The notes: generated by a model from the sequence alone, not told the origin. Positions 9,284 through 21,024 are shown, numbered from the stretch's first letter. The stretch: DNA of 64,000 nucleotides from Hyphomicrobiales bacterium (GCA_026400565.1 JAPLOV010000189.1:1-64000), one strand, 5' to 3'. Program-made: numbers and translations.

Positions 9284-10291
9284 ATGATGCGGACAATGGA
9301 GCGAAGCATGATGGAGCCATCTGACCGGCGGCATGATGGGGCAGGGCGCAAGAATTCGCGTGGTCTGACCCGGCGCGGGCTGTTCGCGCCCCTTGCCTTG
9401 CTGGCGCTGGCGCCATGGGCTCTGTCCGGCAGGGCCATGGCGCAAGCGGGTCCGGCCCGGCGCGCGGCGAACGCACCTTTGCGTGTGGTCACGACCTTCA
9501 CCGTGATCCAGGACATCGCGCAGAATGTGGCCGGCTCGGCCGCCACCGTCTCCTCGATCACCAGGCCAGGCGCCGAGATCCACGACTATCAGCCCACGCC
9601 GCAGGATGTGGTGAAGGCACAATCGGCTGATCTGGTGCTGTGGAACGGCATGAACCTGGAACGCTGGTTCGAGCGCTTCTTCGATCAGGTCGGCAAGGTG
9701 CCGAGCGCGGTCGTGACCGACGGCATCGTGCCGCTGGCGATCAAGGATGGCCCCTATCAGGGCAAGCCGAACCCGCATGCCTGGATGTCGACCGCCAATG
9801 CGCTGGTCTATGTCGAGAACATCCGCAAGGCGCTGGCGGCTGCCGATCCGGCCAATGCCGCGACGTATGCCGCCAATGCCACCGCCTATGCGGCGCGGAT
9901 CAGGGCGCTGGAGGCACCGCTGAAGGCGCGCCTCGCGAAGGTGCCGGAGCAGCAGCGCTGGCTGGTCAGCAGCGAGGGGGCTTTCAGCTATCTCGCGGCG
10001 GATCTGGGCTGGCGCGAGGCCTATCTGTGGCCGATCAATGCGGAGGAGCAGGGCACCCCGCAGCAGGTGCGCCGCCTGATCGATCTTGTGCGGACCAACA
10101 AGGTGCCGGTGGTGTTCAGCGAGAGCACGATCTCAGACCGGCCAGCCCGGCAGATCGCCCGCGAAACCGGGGCCCGCTATGGCGGCGTGCTCTATGTCGA
10201 TTCGCTCAGCGCAGCCGCTGGGCCGGTCCCGACCTATCTCAAGCTTATCGAGACCACGGTCGAGACCATCGCGAAAGGCTTCGGAACCTGA
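9284..10291 (+). CDS. sitA: Metal (Mn/Zn/Fe) ABC transporter substrate-binding protein
   Basis: [19 protein letters not shown]…[28 protein letters not shown]…NPHAWMS; ZnuA/SitA family. Confidence 0.93.
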   Translation: MMRTMERSMMEPSDRRHDGAGRKNSRGLTRRGLFAPLALLALAPWALSGRAMAQAGPARRAANAPLRVVTTFTVIQDIAQNVAGSAATVSSITRPGAEIHDYQPTPQDVVKAQSADLVLWNGMNLERWFERFFDQVGKVPSAVVTDGIVPLAIKDGPYQGKPNPHAWMSTANALVYVENIRKALAAADPANAATYAANATAYAARIRALEAPLKARLAKVPEQQRWLVSSEGAFSYLAADLGWREAYLWPINAEEQGTPQQVRRLIDLVRTNKVPVVFSESTISDRPARQIARETGARYGGVLYVDSLSAAAGPVPTYLKLIETTVETIAKGFGT

Positions 10292-11217
10292 TGACACACA
10301 GCACCGGCCAGCCGGTCGCCGGGATCGAGGTCTTGGGCATTTCGGTCAGCTACAGCAGTGGCGTGACGGCGATCCGCGATGCCAGCTTCGTGCTGGGACC
10401 GGCGTCGATCTGCGCGCTCGTCGGCGTCAACGGCTCGGGCAAGTCCACCCTGTTCAAGACGCTGATGGGCTTTCTGGTGCCGTCCACCGGCCATGTCAGC
10501 ATCAGCGGCCTTCCCGTGCAGCAGGCGCTGAAGGCCGGCCTCGTGGCCTACGTTCCGCAGAGCGAGGATGTCGACTGGACCTTTCCGGTGCTGGTCGAGG
10601 ATGTCGTGATGATGGGCCGCTATGGCCATATGGGATTCCTGAGGCTTGCCTCGAAGGAGGACAGGAAGGCCGTGGATGACGCGCTGGAGCGGGTCGGCAT
10701 GGCCGCTTTCCGCTCCCGGCAGATCGGAGAGCTCAGCGGCGGGCAGCGCAAGCGCGTGTTCCTGGCCCGGGCGCTGGCGCAGGGCGCGTCGGTCATCCTG
10801 CTCGACGAGCCGTTCACGGGGGTCGACGTCAAGACCGAGGCCGCCATCATAGACCTGATGCGCGACTTGCGTGACCGGGGCTGCCTGATGCTTGTCTCGA
10901 CCCACAACCTCGGCTCGGTGCCGGAATTCTGCGATCAGGTCGTGCTGATCAACCGCACGGTTCTGGCCTATGGCCCGACGGAGCTGGTGTTCACGCAGGC
11001 CCATCTGGCGGCGGCCTTCGGCGGTGTCCTGCGCCATGTCCGTCTCGGCGGTGCTGATCTGCACGATGACGCGGACCAGCGCTCGATCACCGTGCTGACC
11101 GACGACGAGCGGCCACTGGTGCTCTACGGCGAGCGCCAGTCGCAGCGCATCGTCTCGCCGGATGGCACACCTTCGGAAGGTGATCTGCCTTCCGCAAAAC
11201 CACCCGTCGCGCCATGA
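10291..11217 (+). CDS. sitB: Metal ABC transporter ATP-binding protein
   Basis: Walker [40 protein letters not shown] at 10291 within the longer ORF. Confidence 0.93.
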   Translation: MTHSTGQPVAGIEVLGISVSYSSGVTAIRDASFVLGPASICALVGVNGSGKSTLFKTLMGFLVPSTGHVSISGLPVQQALKAGLVAYVPQSEDVDWTFPVLVEDVVMMGRYGHMGFLRLASKEDRKAVDDALERVGMAAFRSRQIGELSGGQRKRVFLARALAQGASVILLDEPFTGVDVKTEAAIIDLMRDLRDRGCLMLVSTHNLGSVPEFCDQVVLINRTVLAYGPTELVFTQAHLAAAFGGVLRHVRLGGADLHDDADQRSITVLTDDERPLVLYGERQSQRIVSPDGTPSEGDLPSAKPPVAP

Positions 11218-12080
11218 TCGCGATTCTGCTGGAGCCTTTCGGCTATGGCTACATGGTCCGGGCCATCTGGGTCAGCGCGCTGGTCGGAGGCGTCTGCGCC
11301 TTTTTGTCGTGCTATCTGATCCTCAAGGGTTGGGCCCTGATGGGCGATGCGCTGTCACACTCGGTCGTGCCCGGCGTTGCCGTCGCCTATCTGGCTGGCC
11401 TGCCCTATGCGATCGGGGCGTTCACTTCCGGGCTGATCGCAGCGCTCGGCATCGTCATCGTCAAGCGGCTGACATTGTTGCGCGAAGATGCGGTGATTGG
11501 GCTCGTCTTCACCAGTTTCTTTGCGGCGGGACTGCTGCTGGTCTCGATCAACCCCACAGCCGTCAACCTCCAGGCCGTGATCTTCGGCAATGTCCTTGCC
11601 ATCTCCGACGAGGACGTGGTGCAGGTCGTGATCATTGCCGGGCTATCGCTGGCCCTCCTCGGGCTGCGCTGGAAGGACATGATGCTGGCCTTCTTCGACG
11701 AGAGCCATGCGCGCAGCGTCGGCATCAATCCGCTGCATCTGAGGGTGTTGTTCTTCGTGCTGCTCTCGGCCTGCACGGTCGCGGCGCTGCAAACCGTCGG
11801 CGCGATCCTCGTCATCGCCATGGTCGTGACGCCGGGCGCGACGGCCTACCTGCTCACCGACCGTTTTGGCCGCATGGTCTGGATCGCTGTCGCCATCGGC
11901 GCGGGATCCAGCGCTGTGGGAGCCTATGCCAGCTACTTTCTGGATGGCGCGACCGGCGGATTGATCGTGCTGTTGCAGACAGCGCTGTTCCTGGCCGCCT
12001 TCGTGTTTGCGCCCAAACATGGCCGCCTTGCCGCGCGGCGGGCCGCACGCCGCGTGCCGGCGGGCGAGGTGGCGCCATGA
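11214..12080 (+). CDS. sitC: Metal ABC transporter permease
   Basis: ABC-3 family membrane protein; [18 protein letters not shown]. Confidence 0.93.
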   Translation: MIAILLEPFGYGYMVRAIWVSALVGGVCAFLSCYLILKGWALMGDALSHSVVPGVAVAYLAGLPYAIGAFTSGLIAALGIVIVKRLTLLREDAVIGLVFTSFFAAGLLLVSINPTAVNLQAVIFGNVLAISDEDVVQVVIIAGLSLALLGLRWKDMMLAFFDESHARSVGINPLHLRVLFFVLLSACTVAALQTVGAILVIAMVVTPGATAYLLTDRFGRMVWIAVAIGAGSSAVGAYASYFLDGATGGLIVLLQTALFLAAFVFAPKHGRLAARRAARRVPAGEVAP

Positions 12081-12931
12081 CTTCGCTCGGTGCCTTCGTG
12101 CTCGATCCCTTCGTCCACGGCTTCATGCAGCGCGGATTGGTGGTGGCCGTGCTCGTGGGCACGGTCTGTGCGCTGCTGTCCTGCTACCTTGTGCTCAAGG
12201 GCTGGTCGCTGATGGGCGACGCGGTCTCGCATGCCGTGCTGCCGGGCATCGTGCTGGCGCAGATGCTCGCTCTTCCGGCGGTGATCGGTGCCTTTGCCGC
12301 CGGTCTCGCCTGCGCGCTGGCCACCGGCTACCTGCGCGACAACAGCCGGGTAAAGGAGGATGCGGTGATGGCCATCGTCTTCTCGGGCATGTTCGCGTTG
12401 GGGCTCGTGATGTTCGCGCGCGGCGGGGGCGGGCAGCATCTGATGCACATCCTGTTCGGCAACATGCTGGGCGTGCGCTGGAGCGATGTGGCCGAGACCG
12501 CCCTGATCGCTGTGCCGGTGACGGTGCTGGTGCTGGCGAAGCGGCGGGATCTGATGCTGTATTGCTTCGATCCGGCACATGCCCGCGCCATCGGGCTGCC
12601 GGTGCCATGGCTGCACTACGGGCTGCTGATCCTGCTGGCGTTGACCATCGTGGCGGCCCTGAAGGCCGTCGGCATCATTCTGGTGATTGCCATGCTGATC
12701 GCGCCGGGATGCATTGGCTCGCTGCTCACCCGGCGCTTCGATGCGATGTTGACGGTTGCCGTGCTGGCTGCGGTGTTCTCGTGCATCACCGGCACGATTC
12801 TCAGTTTCCATCTCGATGCCGCGACCGGCCCAACCATTGTGGTGGTCCAGGCGCTGGTGTTCTGCGCCGCGCTGGGCTGGCGGGTTGTGTCTGCGCGCTT
12901 CGGTGCGGAAGGCAGCGCTGCGTCGCCCTGA
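12077..12931 (+). CDS. sitD: Metal ABC transporter permease
   Basis: [28 protein letters not shown]…MGDAVSHAVLPGIVLA; ABC-3 family, overlaps sitC by 4 bp. Confidence 0.93.
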   Translation: MTSLGAFVLDPFVHGFMQRGLVVAVLVGTVCALLSCYLVLKGWSLMGDAVSHAVLPGIVLAQMLALPAVIGAFAAGLACALATGYLRDNSRVKEDAVMAIVFSGMFALGLVMFARGGGGQHLMHILFGNMLGVRWSDVAETALIAVPVTVLVLAKRRDLMLYCFDPAHARAIGLPVPWLHYGLLILLALTIVAALKAVGIILVIAMLIAPGCIGSLLTRRFDAMLTVAVLAAVFSCITGTILSFHLDAATGPTIVVVQALVFCAALGWRVVSARFGAEGSAASP

Positions 12932-12938
12932 GGAGGGC

Positions 12939-13079
12939 TCAGTCGTCGTCGGAAATCCCGCGCCAGGCAGCTCCGTCGAGATCCTCGAACTGGCGGTTGC
13001 GCAGCGACCAGAAGAAGGCCAGGAGGCCGAGCAGCCCCATGCCAAGGGCCAGCGGCATCAGCACGATCAGCACATCCAT
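12939..13079 (-). CDS. ccoS: cbb3-type cytochrome oxidase assembly protein CcoS
   Basis: Hand-translated 46 aa: MDVLIVLMPLALGMGLLGLLAFFWSLRNRQFEDLDGAAWRGISDDD; below the supplied ORF-track cut-off; directly downstream of ccoI. Confidence 0.92.
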   Translation of the reverse strand: MDVLIVLMPLALGMGLLGLLAFFWSLRNRQFEDLDGAAWRGISDDD

Positions 13080-13169
13080 AGCGCAGCTCCCGTTCCTGAG
13101 TTTCTTGGCGGTACCGAGGCAAAGCCGCCCGGCTGCAAGGTGAGCACCAAGGTGAACAATCTTGGCACG

Positions 13170-15368
13170 TCAGCCCCGTGCACGCAGGGCGTTGAGCGTG
13201 ACAATGATCGACGAACCCGACATGGCCAGTGCCGCGACCAGCGGTGTGGCGTGGCCGGCAATGGCGATCGGCACGGCAATGGCGTTGTAGATGACCGCCA
13301 GCCACAGGTTCTCGATCATGATCCGCCGCGCCCTGCGCGAGATGCGGATGGCATCCACGACCGGGCCAAGCCTGTCGCCGAGGAACACGGCATCCGCCGC
13401 GTTCTGGGTGAGGTGGGCCGCGCTGGCAGGTGACATCGAGACATTCGCCGCAGCCAGTGCCGGCGCATCGTTGATGCCGTCGCCGACCATCAGCACCTTG
13501 TGCCCCTCGGCGCGCAGGGCTTCGATGGCGGCAATCTTGCCGGCGGGCTTGAGATCCGCCGTTCCCTGTTCGATGCCGAGTGCGGCAGAAGCCTTGACCA
13601 CAGGGGCAGGGCGGTCACCTGACAGGATCGACAGGTCAAGGCCAAGTCCGCGCAGGGCCGCCATGGCTTCGACCGCGTCGGGCCTCAGCGCCTGGGCGAT
13701 GGCGAAGACCACAATGTGCTCAGCCCGCCGATAGGTGATGAACGAAGCATCGGGGTAGCGTTCCGCCAGGGAGGCGGTCATGGCCGTGATGGCCGCGTCC
13801 GCACGGGCATCGCCGCCACAATGGGCCGCGCTGCCAAGCCTTATCCGGTCTCCTGCGTGCTGCGCTTCCAGCCCGAAGCCGGGCCGCTCGGTGACCCCTT
13901 GCAGCGGATCGTTGGCCTTCGCGGATTTTGCCAGCACGGTGGCGAGCGGGTGGGTGCTCGACAGGGCCAGGCGGCCGGCGAGGTGCAGGTCGCACAGCCC
14001 GATCTCGGCGGCGTTGGCGATACTCGCGGTCGGCAAGGTCAGCGTGCCGGTCTTGTCGAAGACGACGGTGTCGACCGCGGCGAGACGCTCCAGCGCGTCG
14101 CCACTGCCGAGCAGGACACCGCGGCGGAACAGGGCGCCGGCGGCCACGACCTGAACCGCCGGTATGGCAAGGCCGAGCGCGCAGGGGCAGGTGATGATCA
14201 GCACCGTGATCGCGATGACCAGCGCCGGTTGCCAGCCGAGGCCGAACAGCATCCAGCCGATGAAGGTGGACGCCGCGATGACATGCACGACAGGCGCATA
14301 GAGCCGTGCCGCGCGGTCGGCGAGCTGGACATAGGCGGAGCGGCTTTCGGTGGCGCGGGCCAGAAGCTTTTCGACCTCGTCGAGCAGGGTGCCCTCGCTG
14401 GCGCGGGCCACCCGGATGCGCAGAGCGCCGGTGATGTTGAGTGTGCCGGCATAGACCGACGAGCCGGCATCGACCGGCTGGTGGCGGGTTTCGCCGGTGA
14501 CGAGGCTCTGGTCGATCTCCGACCGGCCAGCCTCGATGACGCCATCGACTGAGACGCGCTGGCCGGGACGAACCAGAACCAGATCGCCTGCAGCCACTGC
14601 CGAGATCGGCACCTCGGACAGCTCGTGCTCACCGATGAACTTGACGGCGGTTTCCGAACGAAGGGCGGCAAGATGGCCAGCCGTATCGCGCGTGCGCCGC
14701 CGCATGGCCTGGTCGAGATAGCGACCGATCAGCAGGAAGAACAGCAGCATCACGACGCCGTCGAAATAGGCATGCTCGCCCGAATTCAGCGTCTCGAACA
14801 CGGACATGGCGAGAGCCAGCACCACGCCGAGCGTGATCGGCACATCCATGTTCACGGCACCGGCCCTGAGCGCCCGCATGGCGCTCTCATAGAAGGGGCG
14901 GCCCGCATAGGCTGCCGTTGGCAAGGCGATCAACGCCGATATCCAGTGGAACAGATCCCGCATTTCCGCCGGCATCTGGGTCTCATGGCCTGACCAGACC
15001 GACACCGAGAACAGCATGACGTTCATCGCTGCGAACGCAGCCACGCCCATGCAGAGCAGCAGGCGGCGTTCCTCGCGCGCTTCGGCGCTCTCGACCTTGT
15101 CGGTGGCGAACGGGTAGGCCCGGAACCCCATCTCGTCGAGGCGGCTGATGACGCCTTGCGGGTTCTCGCGCCCATCCTGCCAGGATACGGTGACGCGCTT
15201 GCTGGCGAGGTTGACACGGGCGGAGACGAGGCCGGGCTCAGTTCTGAGGCCCTTTTCGATGGTGGTCATGCAGCCGGCGCACTGGATGCCGTCGACAGCC
15301 AGATCGATGGCGGCGAGACCATCCTTGTGACGCACGAAACTGGTGAAATCGGTGGCGAGACTGGTCAT
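13170..15368 (-). CDS. ccoI: Copper-translocating P-type ATPase CcoI/FixI
   Basis: HMA domain IQCAGCMTTIE, TCPCALGLAIP, DKTGTLT, GDGINDAPALA; position in cco cluster. Confidence 0.95.
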   Translation of the reverse strand: MTSLATDFTSFVRHKDGLAAIDLAVDGIQCAGCMTTIEKGLRTEPGLVSARVNLASKRVTVSWQDGRENPQGVISRLDEMGFRAYPFATDKVESAEAREERRLLLCMGVAAFAAMNVMLFSVSVWSGHETQMPAEMRDLFHWISALIALPTAAYAGRPFYESAMRALRAGAVNMDVPITLGVVLALAMSVFETLNSGEHAYFDGVVMLLFFLLIGRYLDQAMRRRTRDTAGHLAALRSETAVKFIGEHELSEVPISAVAAGDLVLVRPGQRVSVDGVIEAGRSEIDQSLVTGETRHQPVDAGSSVYAGTLNITGALRIRVARASEGTLLDEVEKLLARATESRSAYVQLADRAARLYAPVVHVIAASTFIGWMLFGLGWQPALVIAITVLIITCPCALGLAIPAVQVVAAGALFRRGVLLGSGDALERLAAVDTVVFDKTGTLTLPTASIANAAEIGLCDLHLAGRLALSSTHPLATVLAKSAKANDPLQGVTERPGFGLEAQHAGDRIRLGSAAHCGGDARADAAITAMTASLAERYPDASFITYRRAEHIVVFAIAQALRPDAVEAMAALRGLGLDLSILSGDRPAPVVKASAALGIEQGTADLKPAGKIAAIEALRAEGHKVLMVGDGINDAPALAAANVSMSPASAAHLTQNAADAVFLGDRLGPVVDAIRISRRARRIMIENLWLAVIYNAIAVPIAIAGHATPLVAALAMSGSSIIVTLNALRARG

Positions 15369-15383
15369 GAGGAGAGTGTCCGC

Positions 15384-15941
15384 TCAGATTCGGGTGCGGT
15401 TGCGGCTCTGGTAAAGGCGTATTCCGTCGCGGCTGGCGGTGATGACGACGTCCCATGCGCCGCGTCCAAGATCACCAACCTGCGCACTGTAGGTGCCAGG
15501 CGCCATCGCCTGCAGGGATGCCGAGCGGTCAAGCTGCCGGCTCGTCGGATGCAGGATCTGCACGTCCACAGTGAGCCCGGTGATTGCAGCACCTGCCTTG
15601 TCGGTGAAGACCACAACGGCCAGCGGGCCCGACGCGTTGACGGCCAGCCGCGCATCAACGCGCCAGCCACGTGCGGCCTGGGCCTCGGCAGCCTGGATCT
15701 CGCCATTGTAGCGCTGGCTGACGTCGTAGCCGTTCCGGCCGGCATCCAGCCCCGGCATGGTCGAGATGGCCGCGAACATCATGTATCCGTTGACCGCCGC
15801 AATGACGAGGAAGAACGTCACGAAGCTGAGCAGCACATGCTTGCCCGTGAGCACAAAGGAGGATGCTGGCGCCGGCGAGGCCCCGGCAGGGCTGGCAGGC
15901 AATAGGTCCACAGGCATGACAAAGGCTCCACAACAGCTCAT
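15384..15941 (-). CDS. fixH: FixH family protein
   Basis: Single N-terminal TM followed by FixH-like domain; between ccoG and ccoI. Confidence 0.9.
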   Translation of the reverse strand: MSCCGAFVMPVDLLPASPAGASPAPASSFVLTGKHVLLSFVTFFLVIAAVNGYMMFAAISTMPGLDAGRNGYDVSQRYNGEIQAAEAQAARGWRVDARLAVNASGPLAVVVFTDKAGAAITGLTVDVQILHPTSRQLDRSASLQAMAPGTYSAQVGDLGRGAWDVVITASRDGIRLYQSRNRTRI

Positions 15942-15988
15942 TCAACGTCTCCGCCAGGTGCCGGCCCACAAGGGCCGCCGGCTTTCCA

Positions 15989-17446
15989 TCACGGCGCGAA
16001 GAAATTCTCCGCGATGGTCACAGTCTCCCCTGCGAACAGGTCTGATGCCTTGATCCGGATCATGTTTGTCCCGCTTTGCAGGGAGCTGCGCGGAATGGTC
16101 ACGAGCACCCGGATTTCCCGGGTCGTATCCGGATCGACGCTGACAATCGGCCGCCAGTCGCTGGTGGGCGTCGCGCCCTGTACATCCATGGCAACGCTGG
16201 TCGGGCCATCGATGGTGAGCGCGATCTGTCTGCTTTCGGTGCGCTTGTTGATCAGGCGCACAGTGTAGGTGTTGCGGATCGAGCCATCGCGCAGGGTGAC
16301 GAACAGCGGCGTCCGGTCATGGATCAGGTTCATGCCGAGGAAAGCGCGGGTCGCAAGCTGGTAGACCATCGCCCCGCCCACGAGCGCGATGACGGCAGCA
16401 TACAGCATGGTGCGAGCCCGGATCGGCTTGTAGGTCGGCGTCTGGCCGACCTCGCGCGCCATGATCGCCTCGTCGGTGTCATAGGCGATGAGGCGGGTGG
16501 GACGGCCGATCTTGGTCATCACCGTGTCGCAGGCGTCGATGCAAAGCCCGCACTGGATGCAGCCGAGTTGCGAACCCTGGCGAATGTCCACGCCGGTCGG
16601 GCAGACCGCCACGCACTGGTGGCAGTCGATGCAGTCGCCTGCCGGCTGCTCCGCCTCGCGGGCACGCTTGGCGTCCTTGACCGACATGCGTGGTTCGCCG
16701 CGATCGTAGCGATACGAGACGTTCAGCGCATGCTCGTCCGTCAGGGCAGCCTGGATGCGAGGCCACGGGCACATGTGCAGGCAGACCTGCTCACGCAGAT
16801 GGCCGGCAAGGATGTAGGTGGTGGTGGTGAGGATACCGATCCAGACATAGGCCGTGAATGGGGCCTGAAAGGTGGCGAGATCGCGCACAAGTGTCGGCGC
16901 GTCGGCGAAGTAGAGCACCCAGGCCCCGCCGGTCCACCAGGCAATCATCAGCCAGACAAAGTGCTTGCCAGCCTTGCGGGCGACCTTGTCCGCCGTCCAC
17001 GGAGCGTCATCGAGCTTGATCCGGTCGCGCCGGTCGCCCTCGAAGAAGCGCTCGACCCTCAGGAAGAGGTCGGTCCAGACGGTCTGCGGGCACAGGTAGC
17101 CGCACCAGACCCGGCCCGCCAGCGCGTTCATCAGGAACAGGATGATGGCCGCCAGGATGAGCAGGCCGGTGAAGTAATAGACCTCCTGCGGCCACAGCTC
17201 GATGAAGAAAAAGTAGAACCGGCGACGCTCGAAATCGACCAGAACCGCCTGATCGGGCAGGTTCGGTCCGCGATCCCAGCGCACGAAGGGCAGCAGGTAA
17301 TAGATCGCCATTCCGACGATCAGCAGGCCCCACTTGATGCGGCGATATGTGCCGCTGACCTTCTGGGGATAGACCTTCGGCGTCGGTGCGAACAGCGGGA
17401 TGTCATCATCGTCGGTGTAGGGCACTGGCGCCGAAGGCTGGGTCAC
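15989..17446 (-). CDS. ccoG: cbb3 oxidase accessory ferredoxin-like protein CcoG/FixG
   Basis: GYLCPQTVWTDLFLRVERFFEGDR; CIDCHQCVAVCPTGVDIRQGSQLGCIQCGLCIDACD. Confidence 0.96.
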   Translation of the reverse strand: MTQPSAPVPYTDDDDIPLFAPTPKVYPQKVSGTYRRIKWGLLIVGMAIYYLLPFVRWDRGPNLPDQAVLVDFERRRFYFFFIELWPQEVYYFTGLLILAAIILFLMNALAGRVWCGYLCPQTVWTDLFLRVERFFEGDRRDRIKLDDAPWTADKVARKAGKHFVWLMIAWWTGGAWVLYFADAPTLVRDLATFQAPFTAYVWIGILTTTTYILAGHLREQVCLHMCPWPRIQAALTDEHALNVSYRYDRGEPRMSVKDAKRAREAEQPAGDCIDCHQCVAVCPTGVDIRQGSQLGCIQCGLCIDACDTVMTKIGRPTRLIAYDTDEAIMAREVGQTPTYKPIRARTMLYAAVIALVGGAMVYQLATRAFLGMNLIHDRTPLFVTLRDGSIRNTYTVRLINKRTESRQIALTIDGPTSVAMDVQGATPTSDWRPIVSVDPDTTREIRVLVTIPRSSLQSGTNMIRIKASDLFAGETVTIAENFFAP

Positions 17447-18330
17447 TGGCCGCCTCCGAGGCTGCCGACATAGACGGTCAGCGCCTTGATAGTGACCGGA
17501 TCAAGACGGCCCGACCAAGACGGCATCGCTCCTGCGCGCCCGTTGACGAGACCTTCGGTCATGGCCGCGCGGGAGTTGCCATAGAGCCAGATGGCGTCGG
17601 TCAGGCTGGGAGCGCCAAGCTCCTGGTTGCCCTTGCCCTCGTCCCCGTGACAGCTGGCACAGTTGGCCGCAAAGACCTCCTTGCCCTTGGCGAGGTTGGC
17701 GGACTTCTCCACATCGAGACCGGCCAGCGAGCGGACGTACTCGACGGATTCGGCAATCTCGTCGCGCTTGAGCATCCCGGTCCGGCCAAAGGCAGGCATG
17801 TTGCCGACGCGGGTATCGGTGCTCTGCTCCCAGCGGATGCCATGCAGGATGGTCTGCTGGATCTGCTCGGGCTTGCCGCCCCAGATCCAGTCATCATCGG
17901 CGAGGTTGGGATAGCCGACGAAGCCCATGCCGCCTGCACCGTGGCAGCCCATGCAGTTGTCACCGAAGGCGGCCTTGCCGCGGGCGAGCGCGATGCGGTT
18001 CAGGTCGGGATTGGCCTTGATCTGCTCGAAGCTGGCATTGGCGAGGCCGGCGGCCTGGATGGTGCGCTGGGTCTCGAGCTTGGCGAGTTCGACCTGCACA
18101 GCCGCGCGGTTGGTGTGACCGAGCAGGCCGACCGTGTGCGAGCTGATCAGCGGGATGGCCGGATAAAACACCATATAGCCGATCGCCCAGATGATGGTGG
18201 CGTAGAAGGTCCACAGCCACCAGCGCGGAAGTGGGGTGTTGAGTTCCTTGATGCCGTCCCACTCGTGGCCGGTCGTGGCAATGCCGGTCAGGCGGTCCAC
18301 TTCGGGTGGTGTGTGCTTGTCGTCAGCCAT
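17443..18330 (-). CDS. ccoP: cbb3-type cytochrome c oxidase subunit III
   Basis: Two haem c motifs CMGCH and CASCH; N-terminal TM; start at MADDKHTPPEVD. Confidence 0.95.
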   Translation of the reverse strand: MADDKHTPPEVDRLTGIATTGHEWDGIKELNTPLPRWWLWTFYATIIWAIGYMVFYPAIPLISSHTVGLLGHTNRAAVQVELAKLETQRTIQAAGLANASFEQIKANPDLNRIALARGKAAFGDNCMGCHGAGGMGFVGYPNLADDDWIWGGKPEQIQQTILHGIRWEQSTDTRVGNMPAFGRTGMLKRDEIAESVEYVRSLAGLDVEKSANLAKGKEVFAANCASCHGDEGKGNQELGAPSLTDAIWLYGNSRAAMTEGLVNGRAGAMPSWSGRLDPVTIKALTVYVGSLGGGQ

Positions 18331-18334
18331 GGGA

Positions 18335-18490
18335 TCAGTCCTCATTCAGCGGCATGGAAGCGGCGCGGTCGAAGCGCGCCCGATTGCTCGGCCAGAGTGC
18401 GTAGACGCACACGCAGGTGAAGATGCCGACGAAGTAGACGAGCCCGACGGACTGGGCGATGCCGGCAAGGTAGGCGTATGTGTTGGCCAT
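18335..18490 (-). CDS. ccoQ: cbb3-type cytochrome oxidase subunit CcoQ
   Basis: Hand-translated 51 aa: MANTYAYLAGIAQSVGLVYFVGIFTCVCVYALWPSNRARFDRAASMPLNED; between ccoO and ccoP. Confidence 0.92.
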   Translation of the reverse strand: MANTYAYLAGIAQSVGLVYFVGIFTCVCVYALWPSNRARFDRAASMPLNED

Positions 18491-18494
18491 CATC

Positions 18495-19262
18495 TCACCT
18501 CAGGTTGGCTTTGTTGTCGTAGAGTTTGAAGTCCACCATCGTGCCAAGAACCTGAAGGTAGGCGATCAGGGCATCGGCTTCGGTGACGCGTTTTGGATCG
18601 CCCGCAAACGAGCGGATGATGGCCTTGGGGTAGCGCTTCTCGACGTCGGCAGCACCGGGGTCTTCGGGGTTGATCTGGGCGCGCAGGTCTGCCGCAGCGT
18701 TGAGGATCATTTCGTCGGTATAGGGCACACCGGAGAGACGGTTGACCTTCATGTCGATGGCGATGTCGTTGTATTTGAGGTCGGTTGTCGCCAGCCAGGG
18801 ATAGGCGGGCATGATCGACAGAGGGACCACGGAGCGCGGATCGTTGAGGTGGCGCAGTTGCCACTCATCCGAATATTTGCCGCCGACGCGGGCGAGATCG
18901 GGGCCGGTGCGCTTTGACCCCCACTGGAAGGGCTTGTCGTACATGCTCTCTGCCGCCAGCGAGTAATGTCCGTAGCGCTCGACCTCGTCGCGCAGCGGCC
19001 TGATCATCTGGCTGTGGCAGTTGTAGCAACCCTCGCGGACATAGATGGCGCGTCCGGCCAGTTCGAGCGGTGAATAGGGACGAACCCCCTTCACCCTCTC
19101 GATCGTGCTTTGCAGGTAGAAGAGCGGCGCGATCTCGACGAGCCCGCCGATCGAGATCACGAACAGCACGCCCAGGATCAGGAATATCGAGTTGGTCTCG
19201 AAGATCTTGTGCCTGGCCCAGAGCGAGGTCTTGCGGGGAACAGTTGCAGGTATGTCGGTCAT
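18495..19262 (-). CDS. ccoO: cbb3-type cytochrome c oxidase subunit II
   Basis: [27 protein letters not shown]…[28 protein letters not shown]. Confidence 0.96.
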   Translation of the reverse strand: MTDIPATVPRKTSLWARHKIFETNSIFLILGVLFVISIGGLVEIAPLFYLQSTIERVKGVRPYSPLELAGRAIYVREGCYNCHSQMIRPLRDEVERYGHYSLAAESMYDKPFQWGSKRTGPDLARVGGKYSDEWQLRHLNDPRSVVPLSIMPAYPWLATTDLKYNDIAIDMKVNRLSGVPYTDEMILNAAADLRAQINPEDPGAADVEKRYPKAIIRSFAGDPKRVTEADALIAYLQVLGTMVDFKLYDNKANLR

Positions 19263-19279
19263 GAAAGTGTCCTCGCCTG

Positions 19280-20962
19280 TCAGCGGGTTGCGGGGAGGGC
19301 GTCGCCGAGGCTCGCTTCGCGGGCCTCGGGTGCGCCACGCACCGTCATCCAGAGGTTGTAGGCCATGATCAGTGCGCCCGCGAGGAACAGGCCCCCGCCC
19401 AGGGCACGGATCACGTAGAAGGGCTTCATGGCGGCGACCGTCTCGATGAACGAGTATTCGAGGAAGCCGAGCGGGGTGTAGGCGCGCCACATCAGGCCCT
19501 GAAGGATGCCGGAGACCCACATTGCCGTGATGTAGAGCACGATGCCGAGGGTCGAGATCCAGAAATGCCAGTTGACCAGGCGGTCGGAGTAGAGCGACTT
19601 CTTGTTCCAAAGCCAGGGCACGAGGCAGTAGATCGCGCCGAAGGAGATGTAGCCGACCCAGCCGAGCGCGCCCGAGTGCACATGGCCGATGGTCCAGTCG
19701 GTGTAGTGGCTCAGCGAGTTCACCGCCTTGATCGACATGAGCGGGCCTTCGAAGGTCGACATGCCATAGAAGGCGACCGACACGACCATCATGCGCAGCA
19801 CAGGGTCGGTGCGCAGCTTGTCCCAGGCACCCGAGAGTGTCAGCAGGCCGTTGATCATGCCGCCCCATGAGGGCATCCACAGCATGATCGAGAAGGTCAT
19901 GCCGAGGGTCTGGGCCCAGTCGGGCAGGGCGGTGTAGTGCAGGTGGTGGGGACCTGCCCAGATGTAGAGGAAGATCAGCGACCAGAAGTGGATGATCGAC
20001 AACCGGTAGGAATAGACCGGCCGCTCGGCCCGCTTCGGGATGAAGTAATACATGATGCCCAGGAAGCCGGCGGTCAGGAAGAAGCCCACCGCGTTGTGGC
20101 CATACCACCACTGGAACATCGCATCCTGCACGCCTGACCAGACGATGTAGCTCTTGGGCGAGAAGATCGAGACCGGAATGGTCGCGTTGTTGCCCAGATG
20201 CAGCACGGCGATGGTGACGATGAAGCCGAGGTAGAACCAGTTGGCCACATAGATGTGCGGCTCCTTGCGCTTCCAGAGGGTGGCCAGAAAGACGAGCAGG
20301 TAGACCACCCAGACCACGGTCAGCCACAGGTCGGCATACCATTCCGGCTCTGCGTATTCCTTGCCCTGCGTGATGCCGAGCAGATAGCCGGTGCCGGCGA
20401 TGACGATGAACAGGTTGTAGCCGAGGATCACGAACCAGGGCGCGATATCACCGGCCAGGCGCGCACGGGAGGTCTTCTGAACGACATAGAACGATGTGGC
20501 GAGAAGCACGTTGCCGCCGAAGGCGAAGATCACCGCCGAGGTGTGCAGCGGGCGCAGACGGCCGAAGCTGATCCAGGGAAGTTCGAAGTTGAACACCGGG
20601 AAGGCCAGTTGCAGCGCGATGACAAGGCCGACCGTGAAACCGGCAATGCCCCAGAACATCGCTGCGATGGTGGCGAACTTGACCGGGCCCATGTTGTAGT
20701 TGGGCTTTCCGCCGATTTCCTGAGGGATTGCGACCGGCCCGCGGCTGGTGGCGTTGTCGAAGACCTTGAAGCAGGCCCAGCCACTGGCAATGGCGAAGAC
20801 CAGCGCGTGGAAGGCATAGGCAGGATACTCGGTCTTGCCGGCGATGATCAGGGTGAGCAGGGCGAGCGCGCCAAATGCGATGCCGGCCCCCAGATCGGTG
20901 ATCTTCAGTTGTGGTGCGGGAAGTGTGGCTGCCATCTGCCCCTCATGCGTGTGCACAGCCAC
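19280..20962 (-). CDS. ccoN: cbb3-type cytochrome c oxidase subunit I
   Basis: Multi-TM haem-copper oxidase; [28 protein letters not shown]; start of ccoNOQP. Confidence 0.96.
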   Translation of the reverse strand: MAVHTHEGQMAATLPAPQLKITDLGAGIAFGALALLTLIIAGKTEYPAYAFHALVFAIASGWACFKVFDNATSRGPVAIPQEIGGKPNYNMGPVKFATIAAMFWGIAGFTVGLVIALQLAFPVFNFELPWISFGRLRPLHTSAVIFAFGGNVLLATSFYVVQKTSRARLAGDIAPWFVILGYNLFIVIAGTGYLLGITQGKEYAEPEWYADLWLTVVWVVYLLVFLATLWKRKEPHIYVANWFYLGFIVTIAVLHLGNNATIPVSIFSPKSYIVWSGVQDAMFQWWYGHNAVGFFLTAGFLGIMYYFIPKRAERPVYSYRLSIIHFWSLIFLYIWAGPHHLHYTALPDWAQTLGMTFSIMLWMPSWGGMINGLLTLSGAWDKLRTDPVLRMMVVSVAFYGMSTFEGPLMSIKAVNSLSHYTDWTIGHVHSGALGWVGYISFGAIYCLVPWLWNKKSLYSDRLVNWHFWISTLGIVLYITAMWVSGILQGLMWRAYTPLGFLEYSFIETVAAMKPFYVIRALGGGLFLAGALIMAYNLWMTVRGAPEAREASLGDALPATR

Positions 20963-21024
20963 CGGTTCGGAACGGAAAGGTGACCTGTCTTGACTAGCCT
21001 TGTCGGCTCCGGGCGATGCTGGTG

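Noticed and set aside
9640-10290. N-terminal part of ORF 9640..11217
   Set aside because: Out-of-frame overlap with sitA; SitB homology begins at 10291.
16076-17473. 465-aa plus-strand ORF
   Set aside because: Antisense shadow of ccoG; no family signature.
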